Shown: positions 38,612 through 48,066, numbered from the stretch's first letter. The stretch: 64,000 nt of DNA from Vibrio lentus (GCF_030409755.1 NZ_JAUFQE010000002.1:1612001-1676000), one strand, 5' to 3'. The notes: a model not told the origin generated them from the sequence alone. Numbers and translations are program-made.

Positions 38612-39157
38612 CTACTTGTTCTTTGCATGAATATTATTTGCATGGATAAGATGCGGATTAAAGATCTTGTTCAGTGAATGCAGGATTAAACCCACGCCAC
38701 TGAGTGCCATTAAGAAAAATGAAAGTGGAATCATCGCTTTAATGATCCATCGGTAAGGAAGGCCTCCGGGATCGCCCGACGTTTCGCCAAGATTATAACT
38801 TTCTTTCGCAACATCGATTCCAAACCAAGCCACTAACAAACAGAAAGGAAGCAGGAAGACAACGGTACCTATTAGGTCAATAATCGCTTGTGCCTTGAAG
38901 CTGAGTTGCTCGTAAAAAACATCAACTCGTACGTGGCCACCCGCTTTAATTGCATAAGGAACACCTAGCAAGAATACGGCTGAGAAAAGGTGCCATTCCA
39001 TCTCTTGGAAGGCGATAGACACATCGTTAAAGGCGTATCGCATCACAACGTCATACACAACGTTCGCAACAAGAAGGATAAACAACATACTGGAAAGCCA
39101 TCCCAGTGCATCACCGATACGATTAAATAGGCGTTCAATATAAATTAGACTTCGCAT
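38612..39157 (-). CDS. dctQ: TRAP transporter small permease (DctQ type)
   Basis: 181 residues, four helices, with FQEMEWHLFSAVFLLGVPYA, the DctQ signature. The ATG at 39157 (MRSLIYIERLF) follows GGAGTCGGGA and is preferred; an in-frame ATG at 39169 and a still longer frame to 39229 have no ribosome site. It pairs with the large permease. Confidence 0.9.
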   Translation of the reverse strand: MRSLIYIERLFNRIGDALGWLSSMLFILLVANVVYDVVMRYAFNDVSIAFQEMEWHLFSAVFLLGVPYAIKAGGHVRVDVFYEQLSFKAQAIIDLIGTVVFLLPFCLLVAWFGIDVAKESYNLGETSGDPGGLPYRWIIKAMIPLSFFLMALSGVGLILHSLNKIFNPHLIHANNIHAKNK

Positions 39158-39291
39158 TCCCGACTCCATGGAATTTGAAAAGACATCGCGTATTAGAGTT
39201 AGTGCAGCTACAACGAATAGCGCTAACAAGATACACGACGTAGAAAGGGTTCTTGAGCGTATTACAGGATTTATCCTGCTTAATTATTATG

Positions 39292-39437
39292 GTTAAAATG
39301 AACCCGCTGCTTATCTGCTTATCTACTTATCTGCTTATCTACTTATCTGCTTATCTGCTTATCTGCTTGGATACGTAGATACTTAAGCCCTTAGGCACAA
39401 GTGATATAGCAGTGCATCTGCTTTGGGTTCATTTAAC
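39292..39437. repeat. Octanucleotide repeat enclosed by inverted repeats, between dctP and dctQ
   Basis: Seven tandem copies of CTTATCTG/CTTATCTA fill 39310-39365 exactly. Around them GTTAAAATGAACCC (39292-39305) and GGGTTCATTTAAC (39425-39437) are inverted repeats that match except for one extra A. The 146-base unit lies in the 301-base gap between the binding-protein and permease genes. It could fold into a long hairpin and set their relative expression, or be a small mobile repeat. Confidence 0.85.
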
Positions 39438-39458
39438 TTTTAGGTCAACCGCTGTCGA

Positions 39459-40553
39459 CTATTTCGCTTGGCTATTTAAATAAGCTCTGTGTGAAATATC
39501 CGTCCATGAGCGCACTTGCTCTAGGTAGCTTGCTTGTGAAGCTTGGATTTCTTTCGCCAGTGCATCTTTCTCAGCATGTGCTGCAAGTAGGCGATCGTTC
39601 GCTTCTTTCAGTGCCGACATGACTTCTGGCGGGAAATCTTTCACTTGAACGTCTGGGTATTCTGTTTTCATTGACACCCAGTTTTTGCCGCTTTCATGCG
39701 TTGCTTGTGTATACATGTCGTAAGCCGCTGTACGCATTGCAACACGCAAGATTTCTTGTAAGTCTTCAGGCAGCTTGTTCCAAGTACGTTTGTTCACTAG
39801 GAATTGAAGCTCAGAACCCGGCTCATGCCAACCTGTGTAGTAGTAAGGCGCGATCTTGTGGAAACCCATTCGTAAATCAAGAGATGGACCCACCCACTCT
39901 AGTGCATCAATCGTGCGACGCTCTAAAGACGTGTAAAGCTCACCTGGGGCAATGTTGGTAGGTTTAGCACCTAGCTCCGCTAGAATCTCGCCAGCAAAGC
40001 CTGGGATACGCATTTTCAGACCTTGTAGGTCTTCCACGCTGTTGATCTCTTTTTGAAACCAACCGCCCATCTGGATATCCGTGTTACCACCTGGGAATGA
40101 CATTAAGTTGTGTGGAGAGTAAACCTGCTCCATCAACTCCATACCACCACCGTGATAGAACCACGCGTATTGTTCTGCAGGCGTCATACCGAAAGGCATA
40201 GAAGTGAAGTAAAGAGTGTTTGGAACTTTACCTTTCCAGTAATAAGAGCCTGAGTGACCCATGTCGTATTGACCAGACTTAACCATGTCAAAAACGCCAA
40301 GTGGTGCTTTATGTTTGTTTGCTGAATCGATTCTGATTTGCAGTCGACCATTCGACATTTTTTCAGCCATCGCAGCCATGTTCTTCGTCGCGTCACCGAA
40401 TACAGGGAAGTTTGGTCCCCATGTTTCCGCCAGCTTCAAGCGATAAACCTTATCAGCAGCAGTTGCACCAGTAGCGACCAAAGCTAAACAAGCCGCTGCA
40501 GTTACCGCAACGTTTTTAAAAACTCGTGTGAGGGAGTTAGAAATGAGACTCAT
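39459..40553 (-). CDS. dctP: TRAP transporter substrate-binding protein (DctP type)
   Basis: 364 residues. Signal peptide to about 33 (ATGATA-AD). The TRAP-binding Arg lies in GLKMRIPGFAGE, the place where it salt-bridges a carboxylate; ERRTIDALEWVGPSLDLRMG follows. The pattern is of the TakP/mannitol-chloroaromatic subgroup, so a 2-oxo or other organic acid is likely. ATG at 40553 follows AAGGACG; the longer frame (to 40580) has no ribosome site. First gene of the operon; the permease genes come after a 301-base gap. Confidence 0.93.
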   Translation of the reverse strand: MSLISNSLTRVFKNVAVTAAACLALVATGATAADKVYRLKLAETWGPNFPVFGDATKNMAAMAEKMSNGRLQIRIDSANKHKAPLGVFDMVKSGQYDMGHSGSYYWKGKVPNTLYFTSMPFGMTPAEQYAWFYHGGGMELMEQVYSPHNLMSFPGGNTDIQMGGWFQKEINSVEDLQGLKMRIPGFAGEILAELGAKPTNIAPGELYTSLERRTIDALEWVGPSLDLRMGFHKIAPYYYTGWHEPGSELQFLVNKRTWNKLPEDLQEILRVAMRTAAYDMYTQATHESGKNWVSMKTEYPDVQVKDFPPEVMSALKEANDRLLAAHAEKDALAKEIQASQASYLEQVRSWTDISHRAYLNSQAK

Positions 40554-41073
40554 GTTCACGTCCTTTTGTTGGGTTAACACTCTTTCTTTGAGTATTTTTT
40601 ATGATTCAACATAAGAGTGCACCTTGATGAGGCAACTAGATATCAGGGAGAGCACGCACGACGGACTCACACAAACTGCGTATTAGACCAAAGGATTACG
40701 TAGAACTACGTAGGAGATGATTGAGCAATGCCGAATTTAAAGGACTTAGACCATTCACTAGAAGAATGCTTATTGATAAATACCTAAGTGTTAATAATTA
40801 AACATCGTTAACAATTGATTGCCATTTCGTGATGGAGACCTATTTCATCATGCACCAAATATGCACCCAAGCGCATTTAATCTATAAAAATCAAGGTTTC
40901 AGAGAATCAGACGCCCTACTTTGGGGCTTAATAAATATTGGAATGAAGAACCTGGAAGCTAGAGAAGAAAGAAGAAAGAAGAAAGAAGAAAGAAGATGTA
41001 ATCCAGACCACGAACTAAAAGCCACAAGATAAAGTATTTATCGTCAACCACACATCGAACCCAGACATAAAAA
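40554..41073. other. Gap with the dctP promoter and a heptamer repeat
   Basis: No convincing gene. A 67-codon frame at 40829-41032 lacks a ribosome site, and its charged end is encoded by the GAAGAAA repeat. The dctP promoter should lie near its upper end. Confidence 0.55.
40964..40995. repeat. Heptanucleotide repeat (GAAGAAA)4
   Basis: Four perfect copies followed by GAAG. Copy-number change would shift frames, but no supported gene crosses it. Confidence 0.85.
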
Positions 41074-41094
41074 AAGCCTCGATAATCGAGGCTT
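41074..41094 (-). terminator. Terminator of the Lys/Ala-rich gene
   Basis: AAGCCTCGA and TCGAGGCTT around TAA; seven T follow on the minus strand. Confidence 0.88.
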
Positions 41095-41129
41095 AAAAAC
41101 TTTAACGAAGCGAATGTAATCCCGCGGGA

Positions 41130-41522
41130 TTAGATAGCTTTGTAGATAACCTTGTTACCTGCAAGTTGCTCTTTCGCTACTAGGTTTTCTTCAAGAAGTT
41201 TTTTCAATGCGCCTGTTGCCCATGAAGCTGCTTTTGCGTCTTCTTGACCAGCTGCTAGGCCGATACCTTTAGGGTTAATGCCTTCAGCATTGCTAACAAC
41301 GATGTCTAGAACTTGTTGTTGCTTAGGAGTCAGTGCTACTGCAACTTCTTTTGTTGCTGCTACTGCTTTCTCTACCGCTGGTTTTGCTGCTACAGTTTTT
41401 TCTGCTACAACTTTCTCTGCGACAGGCTTCGCTTTTTTCGGCGTTGCCACTGCTTTAACTACAGCCGCTTTAGTGCGTTTCTGCAGTTTAGCCTGCACCT
41501 TACGCTTATGAGCAAGTCTCAT
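41130..41522 (-). CDS. Lys/Ala-rich protein with C-terminal winged-helix-like domain
   Basis: 130 residues. The first half (1-62) is very basic and Ala/Lys/Val rich, with repeats such as VAEKVVAEKTVAAKPAVEKA, like histone H1 tails. The second half (63-130; LTPKQQQVLDIVVSNAEG, then ATGALKKLLEENLVAKE) has the helix-turn-helix-wing pattern of small MarR-like domains. The design suggests a nucleoid-associated protein, unnamed as far as I know. Single gene with terminator. Confidence 0.75.
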   Translation of the reverse strand: MRLAHKRKVQAKLQKRTKAAVVKAVATPKKAKPVAEKVVAEKTVAAKPAVEKAVAATKEVAVALTPKQQQVLDIVVSNAEGINPKGIGLAAGQEDAKAASWATGALKKLLEENLVAKEQLAGNKVIYKAI

Positions 41523-41742
41523 TGAATATTTCTCCAGTTCACTGCTCTTTTCGCAGTGGTGAAAATTTGAAGCGCGATTTATACCAAAAAACGGGAGCTA
41601 TTTGTAGAGTGAAGCGTCGAAAGTCGACGAAAAATACCGATATTGTCTACTACCGTCTATTATTTAAACATAGACTTATCAATTTAGGGTCATATACACT
41701 GGTTATCCATCCAGACAAAAATATGAAAACTTGGTGTTGCCT

Positions 41743-42543
41743 ATGGACACTCGTCACCTTACAAATTTCTCTTTGCCTGCATTTACGCAATCATATCGAA
41801 TTATTGCCATCATTTTAGGATTCGCTTGTCTAATCATGGCGTTATACATTGATAACTCAAAATTACTGATCGTGGGTGCATTTTGCATCAGCGCGCTTTT
41901 GGGCACGGGCTATTATTTGATGCTTCGTAGCAGAGTGATGTTCACGCTTACCCCCACTCACTTTCAGCAGCATTTTTATAAAGGTGGATGGGTTTTAAAG
42001 TGGAGCAATATTGAAAAGATTGGCCTGTGTACTTACGAACAAGAGGGGTGGCATCAACCTCTCCCTTGGGTGGGCATTAAAATGAAAGATTACTCACCCT
42101 ACCTTGACTCTATCTGCCCCAAAATAACCTGCGAATTATTGCTGAGCCAGCGAGCACTTTTATATCTTGGCGCCAAGCAAGCAGGTAAAGAATCACACTT
42201 TGAAGATATGGTGCTCGACTCATCGCATTACCATGCACGTTGCACAGAAAGCGGCTGTATTGAATTGAGCCAATATAAAGAGTCAGAGAATAGTGACGAC
42301 GATAACGTCAGTGATTACCAGCCACACACTGCCCTTGATTCAACCAATGAATCGAACACTCAAAACGCGTTGATTAAAGATTATTCAGGATTACAGGCGA
42401 TGCTTGCGAACAGAATGAAGTATCAAAGAGGATTTCACGGCTACGATATTTTCATATCAACCCATGATCTGAATATCAGTGGAGAGGAGTTTATTGGACT
42501 GGCTCGACGCTATTTAGCAGCGGCTGAACGCCTTTCTGATTAA
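41743..42543 (+). CDS. DUF2982 family inner-membrane protein
   Basis: 266 residues. Two N-terminal membrane helices (about 18-60) lead to a PH-like cytoplasmic part (TLTPTHFQQHFYKGGWVLKW) and an acidic, Ser/Asn-rich linker, ending in a short helical part (GYDIFISTHDLNISGEEFIG). The family is restricted to Vibrio-like gammaproteobacteria, with unknown function. ATG at 41743 is used; an in-frame TTG at 41731 is less likely. Confidence 0.65.
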   Translation: MDTRHLTNFSLPAFTQSYRIIAIILGFACLIMALYIDNSKLLIVGAFCISALLGTGYYLMLRSRVMFTLTPTHFQQHFYKGGWVLKWSNIEKIGLCTYEQEGWHQPLPWVGIKMKDYSPYLDSICPKITCELLLSQRALLYLGAKQAGKESHFEDMVLDSSHYHARCTESGCIELSQYKESENSDDDNVSDYQPHTALDSTNESNTQNALIKDYSGLQAMLANRMKYQRGFHGYDIFISTHDLNISGEEFIGLARRYLAAAERLSD

Positions 42544-42565
42544 AAATAAACTCGCTCGCAATAAA

Positions 42566-42596
42566 AAGCCTAGCTTTCATAAGAAAAGCTAGGCTT
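42566..42596. terminator. Bidirectional terminator between DUF2982 and gloC genes
   Basis: AAGCCTAGCTTT and AAAGCTAGGCTT, 12 perfect pairs around CATAAGA. Confidence 0.85.
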
Positions 42597-42629
42597 CATT
42601 TTCAATCGTTCTTCTATTAAATCAGAGAC

Positions 42630-43283
42630 CTAGTACAGGGGCATTTCATCCGCTACGAATGGGTTTGATGCGCGCTCGCGACCAAATGTAGATTCAGGAC
42701 CATGACCCGGTACGAATGTCACGTCACTGCCTAGCGGCCAAAGCTTAGTCTTGATTGAAGCAATTAGCGTGTTGAAATCGCCTTGTGGGAAATCCGTACG
42801 ACCAATAGCACCGTTAAATAAAACGTCACCAACAAACGCCATGCGTGCTTGCTCGCTGAATAGCACGACGTGGCCTGGCGTATGACCCGGTGTATGGATA
42901 ACATCAATCACCTGGTTACCAAAAGTGACTTTGTCGCCCTCTTCTAACCATGTGTTTGGTTCAAAAGCTTTGCACAATGGGAAACCAAACATCTGGCTTT
43001 GATTCTCTAAACCTTGAAGCCAAAAGTTGTCTGCCTTATGTGGGCCAACAATGTTCACGTTCAAGATTTCAGCAAGCGGTACTGTTCCGCCAACATGGTC
43101 TAGATGACCGTGAGTCAATACCAAGTTCACCACTTTAACACCTAACTCTTCGATGATAGCAGCCAGTTGCTGAACATCACCGCCCGGATCGACAACGATG
43201 CCTTCCATTGTCTCATCACACCACACAATTGAGCAGTTTTGAGAGAAAGAGGTAACAGGGACAACTTGATACTTAAGAGACAT
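42630..43283 (-). CDS. gloC: Type II glyoxalase / MBL-fold hydrolase
   Basis: 217 residues; the THGHLDHVGG metal motif, further ligands in HTPGHTPGHVV, GDVLFNGAIGRTD and FVPGHGPES, which fit YcbL (GloC) of E. coli. It hydrolyses S-lactoylglutathione to lactate and glutathione in methylglyoxal removal. Position downstream of mepK and ldtD repeats the E. coli order (ycbB-ycbK-ycbL), which supports the name. Confidence 0.9.
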   Translation of the reverse strand: MSLKYQVVPVTSFSQNCSIVWCDETMEGIVVDPGGDVQQLAAIIEELGVKVVNLVLTHGHLDHVGGTVPLAEILNVNIVGPHKADNFWLQGLENQSQMFGFPLCKAFEPNTWLEEGDKVTFGNQVIDVIHTPGHTPGHVVLFSEQARMAFVGDVLFNGAIGRTDFPQGDFNTLIASIKTKLWPLGSDVTFVPGHGPESTFGRERASNPFVADEMPLY

Positions 43284-43382
43284 ATACAAACCTTAGAGGG
43301 CAAACTGAAATTTGGGCAAACTATGACATTGGATGTCTACTTTGACAAGTACCAAGCATTCGCTCGCAAATTCAGCTTAACA

Positions 43383-43931
43383 CTACCAACTGCGTACTGG
43401 ACCAGTATCAATATGGATAAAGTTGCTACGTGCATAATAACCGACACCACCCGCATTCAAGCTTTTAGCAACGTCTCTTAATTCTTTTAGATTAACGCCA
43501 TCAATACGGAAATCGATCGCTTTACCTAACATATGGTAGCTCTTCTTGGCTACGCCACTCGACTTTGAGCGCAGTGCTTCATTGGTCGCTGGAGAACGGT
43601 AACCAGAGATGATTTGAACTTCTTTTTGAATACCCAGTACATTTTGAATCTGAGTGATCTGATCAAACAGGTTCTTATCCATTGGATGAATCTCATTGCG
43701 GCGGAAGTCACGGCACAGTTTGCTTAGACGAGCCATTTCATCACCAACATAGTTAGTACCATCGAAATAACAGGTCTCTAATCGTTCACCGGTGTGAAGG
43801 TTGTTCATGCTAATCGTTCTTGGTTGATCAGGGTATGAAGCAAAAGCGATAGAAGGAGTAATTGAGGCGACAACAGCGGTACCACCAGCGTAAGTCAGAA
43901 ACTGACGGCGTGAAAATAAACTTTGAGACAT
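43383..43931 (-). CDS. mepK: Murein endopeptidase MepK (YcbK, DUF882)
   Basis: 182 residues, exactly the E. coli YcbK length. A Tat signal (SRRQFL, 1-31) directs it to the periplasm after folding. Peptidase M15-like zinc ligands lie in SGYRSPATNE, SYHMLGKAIDFRID and FIHIDTGPVR. E. coli MepK cuts mDap-mDap 3-3 crosslinks, the products of L,D-transpeptidases. ldtD lies directly upstream, so maker and cutter of these bonds sit together. The ATG at 43931 is preferred over the longer frame. Confidence 0.9.
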   Translation of the reverse strand: MSQSLFSRRQFLTYAGGTAVVASITPSIAFASYPDQPRTISMNNLHTGERLETCYFDGTNYVGDEMARLSKLCRDFRRNEIHPMDKNLFDQITQIQNVLGIQKEVQIISGYRSPATNEALRSKSSGVAKKSYHMLGKAIDFRIDGVNLKELRDVAKSLNAGGVGYYARSNFIHIDTGPVRSW

Positions 43932-44130
43932 ACAACAAAAAAACCAATTAGATCGAACGAAAAATGCACGATACATAATGGAAATTGCTGCGTCAACGTA
44001 CAAAAACCGCCCAAAAGGTTAGTATTTGTAACCTTTGCACGGTTAGTTATTGATCCACATTATAATTTTATCAATAGAAGCTTGGTTGTCATTTTTTGGT
44101 CAAGATCACCCTTATTGGCTTCACTGATGG

Positions 44131-45669
44131 TTAACCACCCTCTTTATCATATTGGTAGATGTCACCACGATACTGTATGCCCCCTTCTTCAAACAGCACA
44201 GTTTGATAGATGATATGCACGGGGATTCGCTTCTTGAGGCGAACCTTAGTATTAGGAGCAAGGTCGTTACTTTGGTTAGGGACTTTCCTTACCTTGGTGG
44301 CAAACAACAATTCAGCCAATTCCTCTGCATGTTCGACACGTATACAACCTGAACTATAAGCTCGGAAGTCATCATTAAACAGGCCTTTACTTGGTGTATC
44401 GTGCAGGTAGATGGCTCGCTTGTTGGGTGTGTTGAACTTATACAAACCTAGTGCATTACGTGAGCCCGCCTGTTGACGCATTCGATATGGGAACGAATTG
44501 AAATTGATGGTCTGCCAATCGATATCTGTGGTGTCGACGGTTTCCATGGTGCGCCAACCATCAATAACTTGGAAGTTGTGTGTTTCTAGGTAGCTTTCGT
44601 CCGCTTTTACTTTAGGCAAGATGTCTTTCACCATGATTTTCCATGGTACGTTCCAAGTCGGATTTAGGATGACCGAATCTAGGTTTATCTCTAAAAGCGG
44701 TGTTTTTCGCGACTTTCTACCCACGACGACTTTGGATTCAAATACCTCTTCACCATCTTCCCAATACTTCATATCAAAACTAGGGACGTTCACTACGATG
44801 AGTGAGTCCCTGTCTCTTGGCCACAAACGAACACGTTCAGCATTCAGAGCTAATGACGTCAATCGATCATCAAAGCTCATGTTGATCCATTTGATCGTAT
44901 TTGGCCCGACGATCCCATCAGCCGTAAGGCCGTGCATATGTTGGAAGGATTTAATTGCTGTTTGCAGATCTCGATCGAACTCTGGCAAATCAACCGCAAT
45001 CATCGAGGTATCAACACCGACCAAAGCAATACGTTCAACAAGAGTCGCCTTGTCTGAAAGCGGGTCACCCAATCGCTTCAAACCTTTCTGGTTATAACGT
45101 TCAATATTGAGTTCAGACGCGGTTTCTAGCATGGAGTAGGTCGCCTTGAATTGGTCAAAATCTCCAACAGGCGGCGCATAGGACAATACCATCTCTAATA
45201 AGTAATCGTTGGTGACACTGCTTTTCAATCTCATAAGAATATGAGGAGAAGGCGCAGGTAATTTAGAATGCAGCTTGCCCGAGAAATACCACTCTTTACC
45301 GGCAAGTGGTGCATTCTCAATATAGCTTAGGTAATAGATAAAGGTGTCGGTTAACAAGATATCCAATTCTTGCCATTGACCACGAGATTGATACTGGCGG
45401 ATTTGTTTTAACTGACGATCAAAAAGAGGCGCCATTTGTGCTTGTTCTAAAAGCGACAATTGGAATTCAAACGCCTTAACAAGTTCAGGTGAATCCCAAA
45501 GAATAGGAAGAGAAGAGTCTTGATAAATGCTCTGGGTTAGCTCTGGATAAATCAGCATAAAAGAGAGTTCTGAATCAGCCGGAATAAATCGGCTCTCGTC
45601 AGAACTCGTATAGCCCCATGCATGCACAGAAACTAACACCAATAATCCACAGAAGTATTTCGCTAACAT
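44131..45669 (-). CDS. ldtD: L,D-transpeptidase, LdtD (YcbB) type
   Basis: 512 residues. Signal peptide about 1-19, a large N-terminal helical part, a peptidoglycan-binding repeat (about 235-280; FQHMHGLTADGIVGPNTIKW) and the YkuD catalytic domain with His423 in YLHDTPSKG and nucleophile Cys442 in SSGCIRVEH. Forms 3-3 crosslinks in peptidoglycan and confers beta-lactam tolerance in E. coli. ATG at 45669 follows GACGGGG; the TTG upstream at 45687 is less likely. Confidence 0.92.
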   Translation of the reverse strand: MLAKYFCGLLVLVSVHAWGYTSSDESRFIPADSELSFMLIYPELTQSIYQDSSLPILWDSPELVKAFEFQLSLLEQAQMAPLFDRQLKQIRQYQSRGQWQELDILLTDTFIYYLSYIENAPLAGKEWYFSGKLHSKLPAPSPHILMRLKSSVTNDYLLEMVLSYAPPVGDFDQFKATYSMLETASELNIERYNQKGLKRLGDPLSDKATLVERIALVGVDTSMIAVDLPEFDRDLQTAIKSFQHMHGLTADGIVGPNTIKWINMSFDDRLTSLALNAERVRLWPRDRDSLIVVNVPSFDMKYWEDGEEVFESKVVVGRKSRKTPLLEINLDSVILNPTWNVPWKIMVKDILPKVKADESYLETHNFQVIDGWRTMETVDTTDIDWQTINFNSFPYRMRQQAGSRNALGLYKFNTPNKRAIYLHDTPSKGLFNDDFRAYSSGCIRVEHAEELAELLFATKVRKVPNQSNDLAPNTKVRLKKRIPVHIIYQTVLFEEGGIQYRGDIYQYDKEGG

Positions 45670-45750
45670 GCTTAACCCCGTCACCAATCATCTCATAAGT
45701 ATGGCAAAGAAATAGGAGTAAGCATGTTATTTTTTAAGGAGTTTTATGAA

Positions 45751-46848
45751 CTAGATTGCACTCCAGTGGTTATCCCACTGAACCGATGATTGCTGACTGG
45801 ATTTCTCATAAGGCTTGCGTTGCCTCACCACACTGCCCGCTCCAGAGCTGAGTCGAAATTCACCATCAAGCAGCACGGCACCAGAAGCATCAGACAGTGC
45901 AGACAGCTCTACCAAATCTTTGGTCTCTTTAGACCAAATACCGTAGCAGTTGCCTCTTGGTGAGGTCGCAATAATCCAATCATCTGACGCCGCAATACTG
46001 GCGATATAGTGATTGAACCTTGCCCATTGCTCAGGTTCCGCATTCAGTGATTCAAACTGTCCACCTTTAGTATGCATCGCCAACAGCGAAGGATACTCGT
46101 CTGGCTCGCCACGATATTGCTGACCACAAAGTACAGTTTCCGCACCATCATGGGCTAAGTGTCGAATGCTCAGCTTCTTGTCTAGCAATTCAACCTGATC
46201 AAGTAGCGTACCTTCAGGTGAAACATAACTTAAACTCGGTTGCATTGAATCCAAGTTTTTCGGTGTTCTACCATCAGTATGAACGCCGCCAACGCCGATC
46301 GCGAGATTTCCATCCGGCATGATGATCACTTCATGAGGGCCAATACCAAAGCCTGTGAATTCCTCGACCTTACGATAGCCTTGTGCGACATCGTAAACGC
46401 CAATCACACCTTGGCTGCTGTCCGTTTTCCCTTCAGTGGCATACAGTAACTTGCCATCTAATGAGTAAACGCCATGACCATAGAAGTGACGATTATTCCC
46501 TTTCACAACTAACTTGATTTGCTCACCGCTTTTATAGTCAAACACCATAAAGTAATCACCAGGACGACGAGCAAAAACCGCCGCATGTGATGATGTTGGG
46601 CAAATAGCAACACCGTGACCACGAGCGGGAATCGGCAATTGACTCAATGGCATACCAAATTCATCAGCCACAACTGCTGAATATTGGCCACGACCATTAA
46701 GCGCACAACCAATCAACTGGGGATAGTTCGACGCACTCGCCCCATCCTTTCGAGTCGCACAGCCAAATGGAAGCACAGGAACAGCTGCACAACCCAGTGC
46801 AGCCTTGAGTAGCGTTCTTCGCGTAGTATCAGTCACCATCGGTAGCAT
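45751..46848 (-). CDS. DUF1513 protein (Tat-exported, probable beta-propeller)
   Basis: 365 residues. Twin-arginine signal TRRTLLKAALGCAAVPVLPF, then repeated strands with GHGVAICP, FYGHGVYSLDGKLLYATEGK and GIGPHEVIIMPDGNLAIGVG, typical of seven-bladed propellers. The His-containing GHG and GPHE motifs might bind metal. It is the last gene of the imelysin operon and overlaps the imelysin lipoprotein gene by 20 bases. Function unknown; a periplasmic iron-handling role is inferred from context. Confidence 0.85.
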   Translation of the reverse strand: MLPMVTDTTRRTLLKAALGCAAVPVLPFGCATRKDGASASNYPQLIGCALNGRGQYSAVVADEFGMPLSQLPIPARGHGVAICPTSSHAAVFARRPGDYFMVFDYKSGEQIKLVVKGNNRHFYGHGVYSLDGKLLYATEGKTDSSQGVIGVYDVAQGYRKVEEFTGFGIGPHEVIIMPDGNLAIGVGGVHTDGRTPKNLDSMQPSLSYVSPEGTLLDQVELLDKKLSIRHLAHDGAETVLCGQQYRGEPDEYPSLLAMHTKGGQFESLNAEPEQWARFNHYIASIAASDDWIIATSPRGNCYGIWSKETKDLVELSALSDASGAVLLDGEFRLSSGAGSVVRQRKPYEKSSQQSSVQWDNHWSAI

Positions 46849-47890
46849 TAAATCCGATTACCACGCCAAGCTCTATCGCCACTTCTTCATGAATCAGGTA
46901 CTTCAAACGTTCTAGTTTGTTGTATTGAGTCAACACATCTCGGTAGCCCTCTTTGCTCTGCAATAACTCAAACAAGCTAGAGTCTGTAGGCCAGGTATCT
47001 AGCGTCAATGTGAACTGGTCAGCAACGCGATCAGCAAGGTCGTTTAAGCCCTTCTCTCTTAACAAGCCATCAAGACCATTACCATCAGCCAGATAAAGCT
47101 TTTGAAGTGCTGCTACATTCGCTTTTAGTTGAGTCATCGAGGTTTGTGCACGCCATGATTCTGAGAAGTAAGGACGCGGATGACCGATTTTCGCCATCGG
47201 ACGACTCAGCTTTTTCATGCTGTAATCAAGTTGGTTGGTCAATAAAGCGATGTATTCAGACTCCCAACGCGTCTCGTCCAGCGCTAACCAAGGGTTAACC
47301 TGCCATGCCTGTGCAATCGAAGATGACTTAATCGCTAGGTTTTCAGTAATCGCTTGCGACGATTGGCAACCTAACGCTTTGTCTTGAAGCAATGGTGATT
47401 GCTCGTCATAAAGCGACCACTCTAACGCGCCTAGCCCTTGCACTGTCACACTCTGCTGAGCAATTTCGTCTTGAGACCAAACTTTATCTTGCTGAGTCAG
47501 CTGGCGCATTTTTAGGCCTGTGGTGTTCTTTTTGTCTGGCCAGAATTGAACATTCCAGCTCTCTTCAAGCGCCGCTGTCGGGCCTCTTTCTTGGCCTTGC
47601 AGTGCCATCCAACTGTTCATGGTGAGCTGCCACTGATTTTTCAAGGCATCTAACTCAACATCATTGGTTTGGCAGTAACCCTGCATCAAGACTTCTAGCT
47701 CATTGGCTTGCTTGGCGAATAGAACGGCTGAATCAAACTCTTGTTGATAGACACTGCGACTGATGTGATCGGTCGTGTCTGCTTGATAAGACACACCGTT
47801 AACCTCAGATGAAGCGGCTTGCTCACCCAATGATTGGCAGCCTGCCATGATTAATACCGACAAAGGCATTAACAAAAATTTATGTGTCAT
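46829..47890 (-). CDS. Imelysin-family lipoprotein
   Basis: 353 residues. Lipoprotein signal with LIMAGC. Helical throughout, with GALEWSLYDEQSPLLQDKALGC in the place where imelysins carry GxHxxE: here it reads G-x-L-E-W, so the key His is missing although the Glu is kept. These proteins belong to the IrpA/EfeO-M75 group and are linked to iron uptake. It probably sits on the inner face of the outer membrane. In one operon with the di-heme and second imelysin genes. Confidence 0.85.
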   Translation of the reverse strand: MTHKFLLMPLSVLIMAGCQSLGEQAASSEVNGVSYQADTTDHISRSVYQQEFDSAVLFAKQANELEVLMQGYCQTNDVELDALKNQWQLTMNSWMALQGQERGPTAALEESWNVQFWPDKKNTTGLKMRQLTQQDKVWSQDEIAQQSVTVQGLGALEWSLYDEQSPLLQDKALGCQSSQAITENLAIKSSSIAQAWQVNPWLALDETRWESEYIALLTNQLDYSMKKLSRPMAKIGHPRPYFSESWRAQTSMTQLKANVAALQKLYLADGNGLDGLLREKGLNDLADRVADQFTLTLDTWPTDSSLFELLQSKEGYRDVLTQYNKLERLKYLIHEEVAIELGVVIGFNATDGD

Positions 47891-47994
47891 GCTGTTACCT
47901 TACTTCCTAATTTTTCTTCTAATTATATGAGTTCATTAAATACGAAACGACCGCTGACCCCGTATTCCTACAAGTTCAGCGGTTATGTGCTTTA

Positions 47995-48036
47995 GGTTAA
48001 CTTATGCTTCGGGTTAACTTGTTCTTTGGGTTAACT
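47995..48036. repeat. Short tandem repeat, 17-bp period
   Basis: GGTTAACTT occurs three times at 17-base spacing (47995, 48012, 48029), the last copy losing its final T. It lies between the di-heme and imelysin genes. Confidence 0.8.
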
Positions 48037-48066
48037 CGATCGTTGAACGACTGAATCTCAGACCGA

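Noticed and set aside
39310..39365. Octamer tract as a CRISPR array
   Set aside because: Units are eight bases with no spacers and no cas genes nearby.
40829..41032. Frame of 67 codons with a charged tail before the heptamer repeat
   Set aside because: No ribosome site; the tail only reflects the GAAGAAA repeat.
41522..41818. Rightward frame of 98 codons overlapping two genes
   Set aside because: It covers the promoter region and the start of the DUF2982 gene in another frame; no ribosome site.
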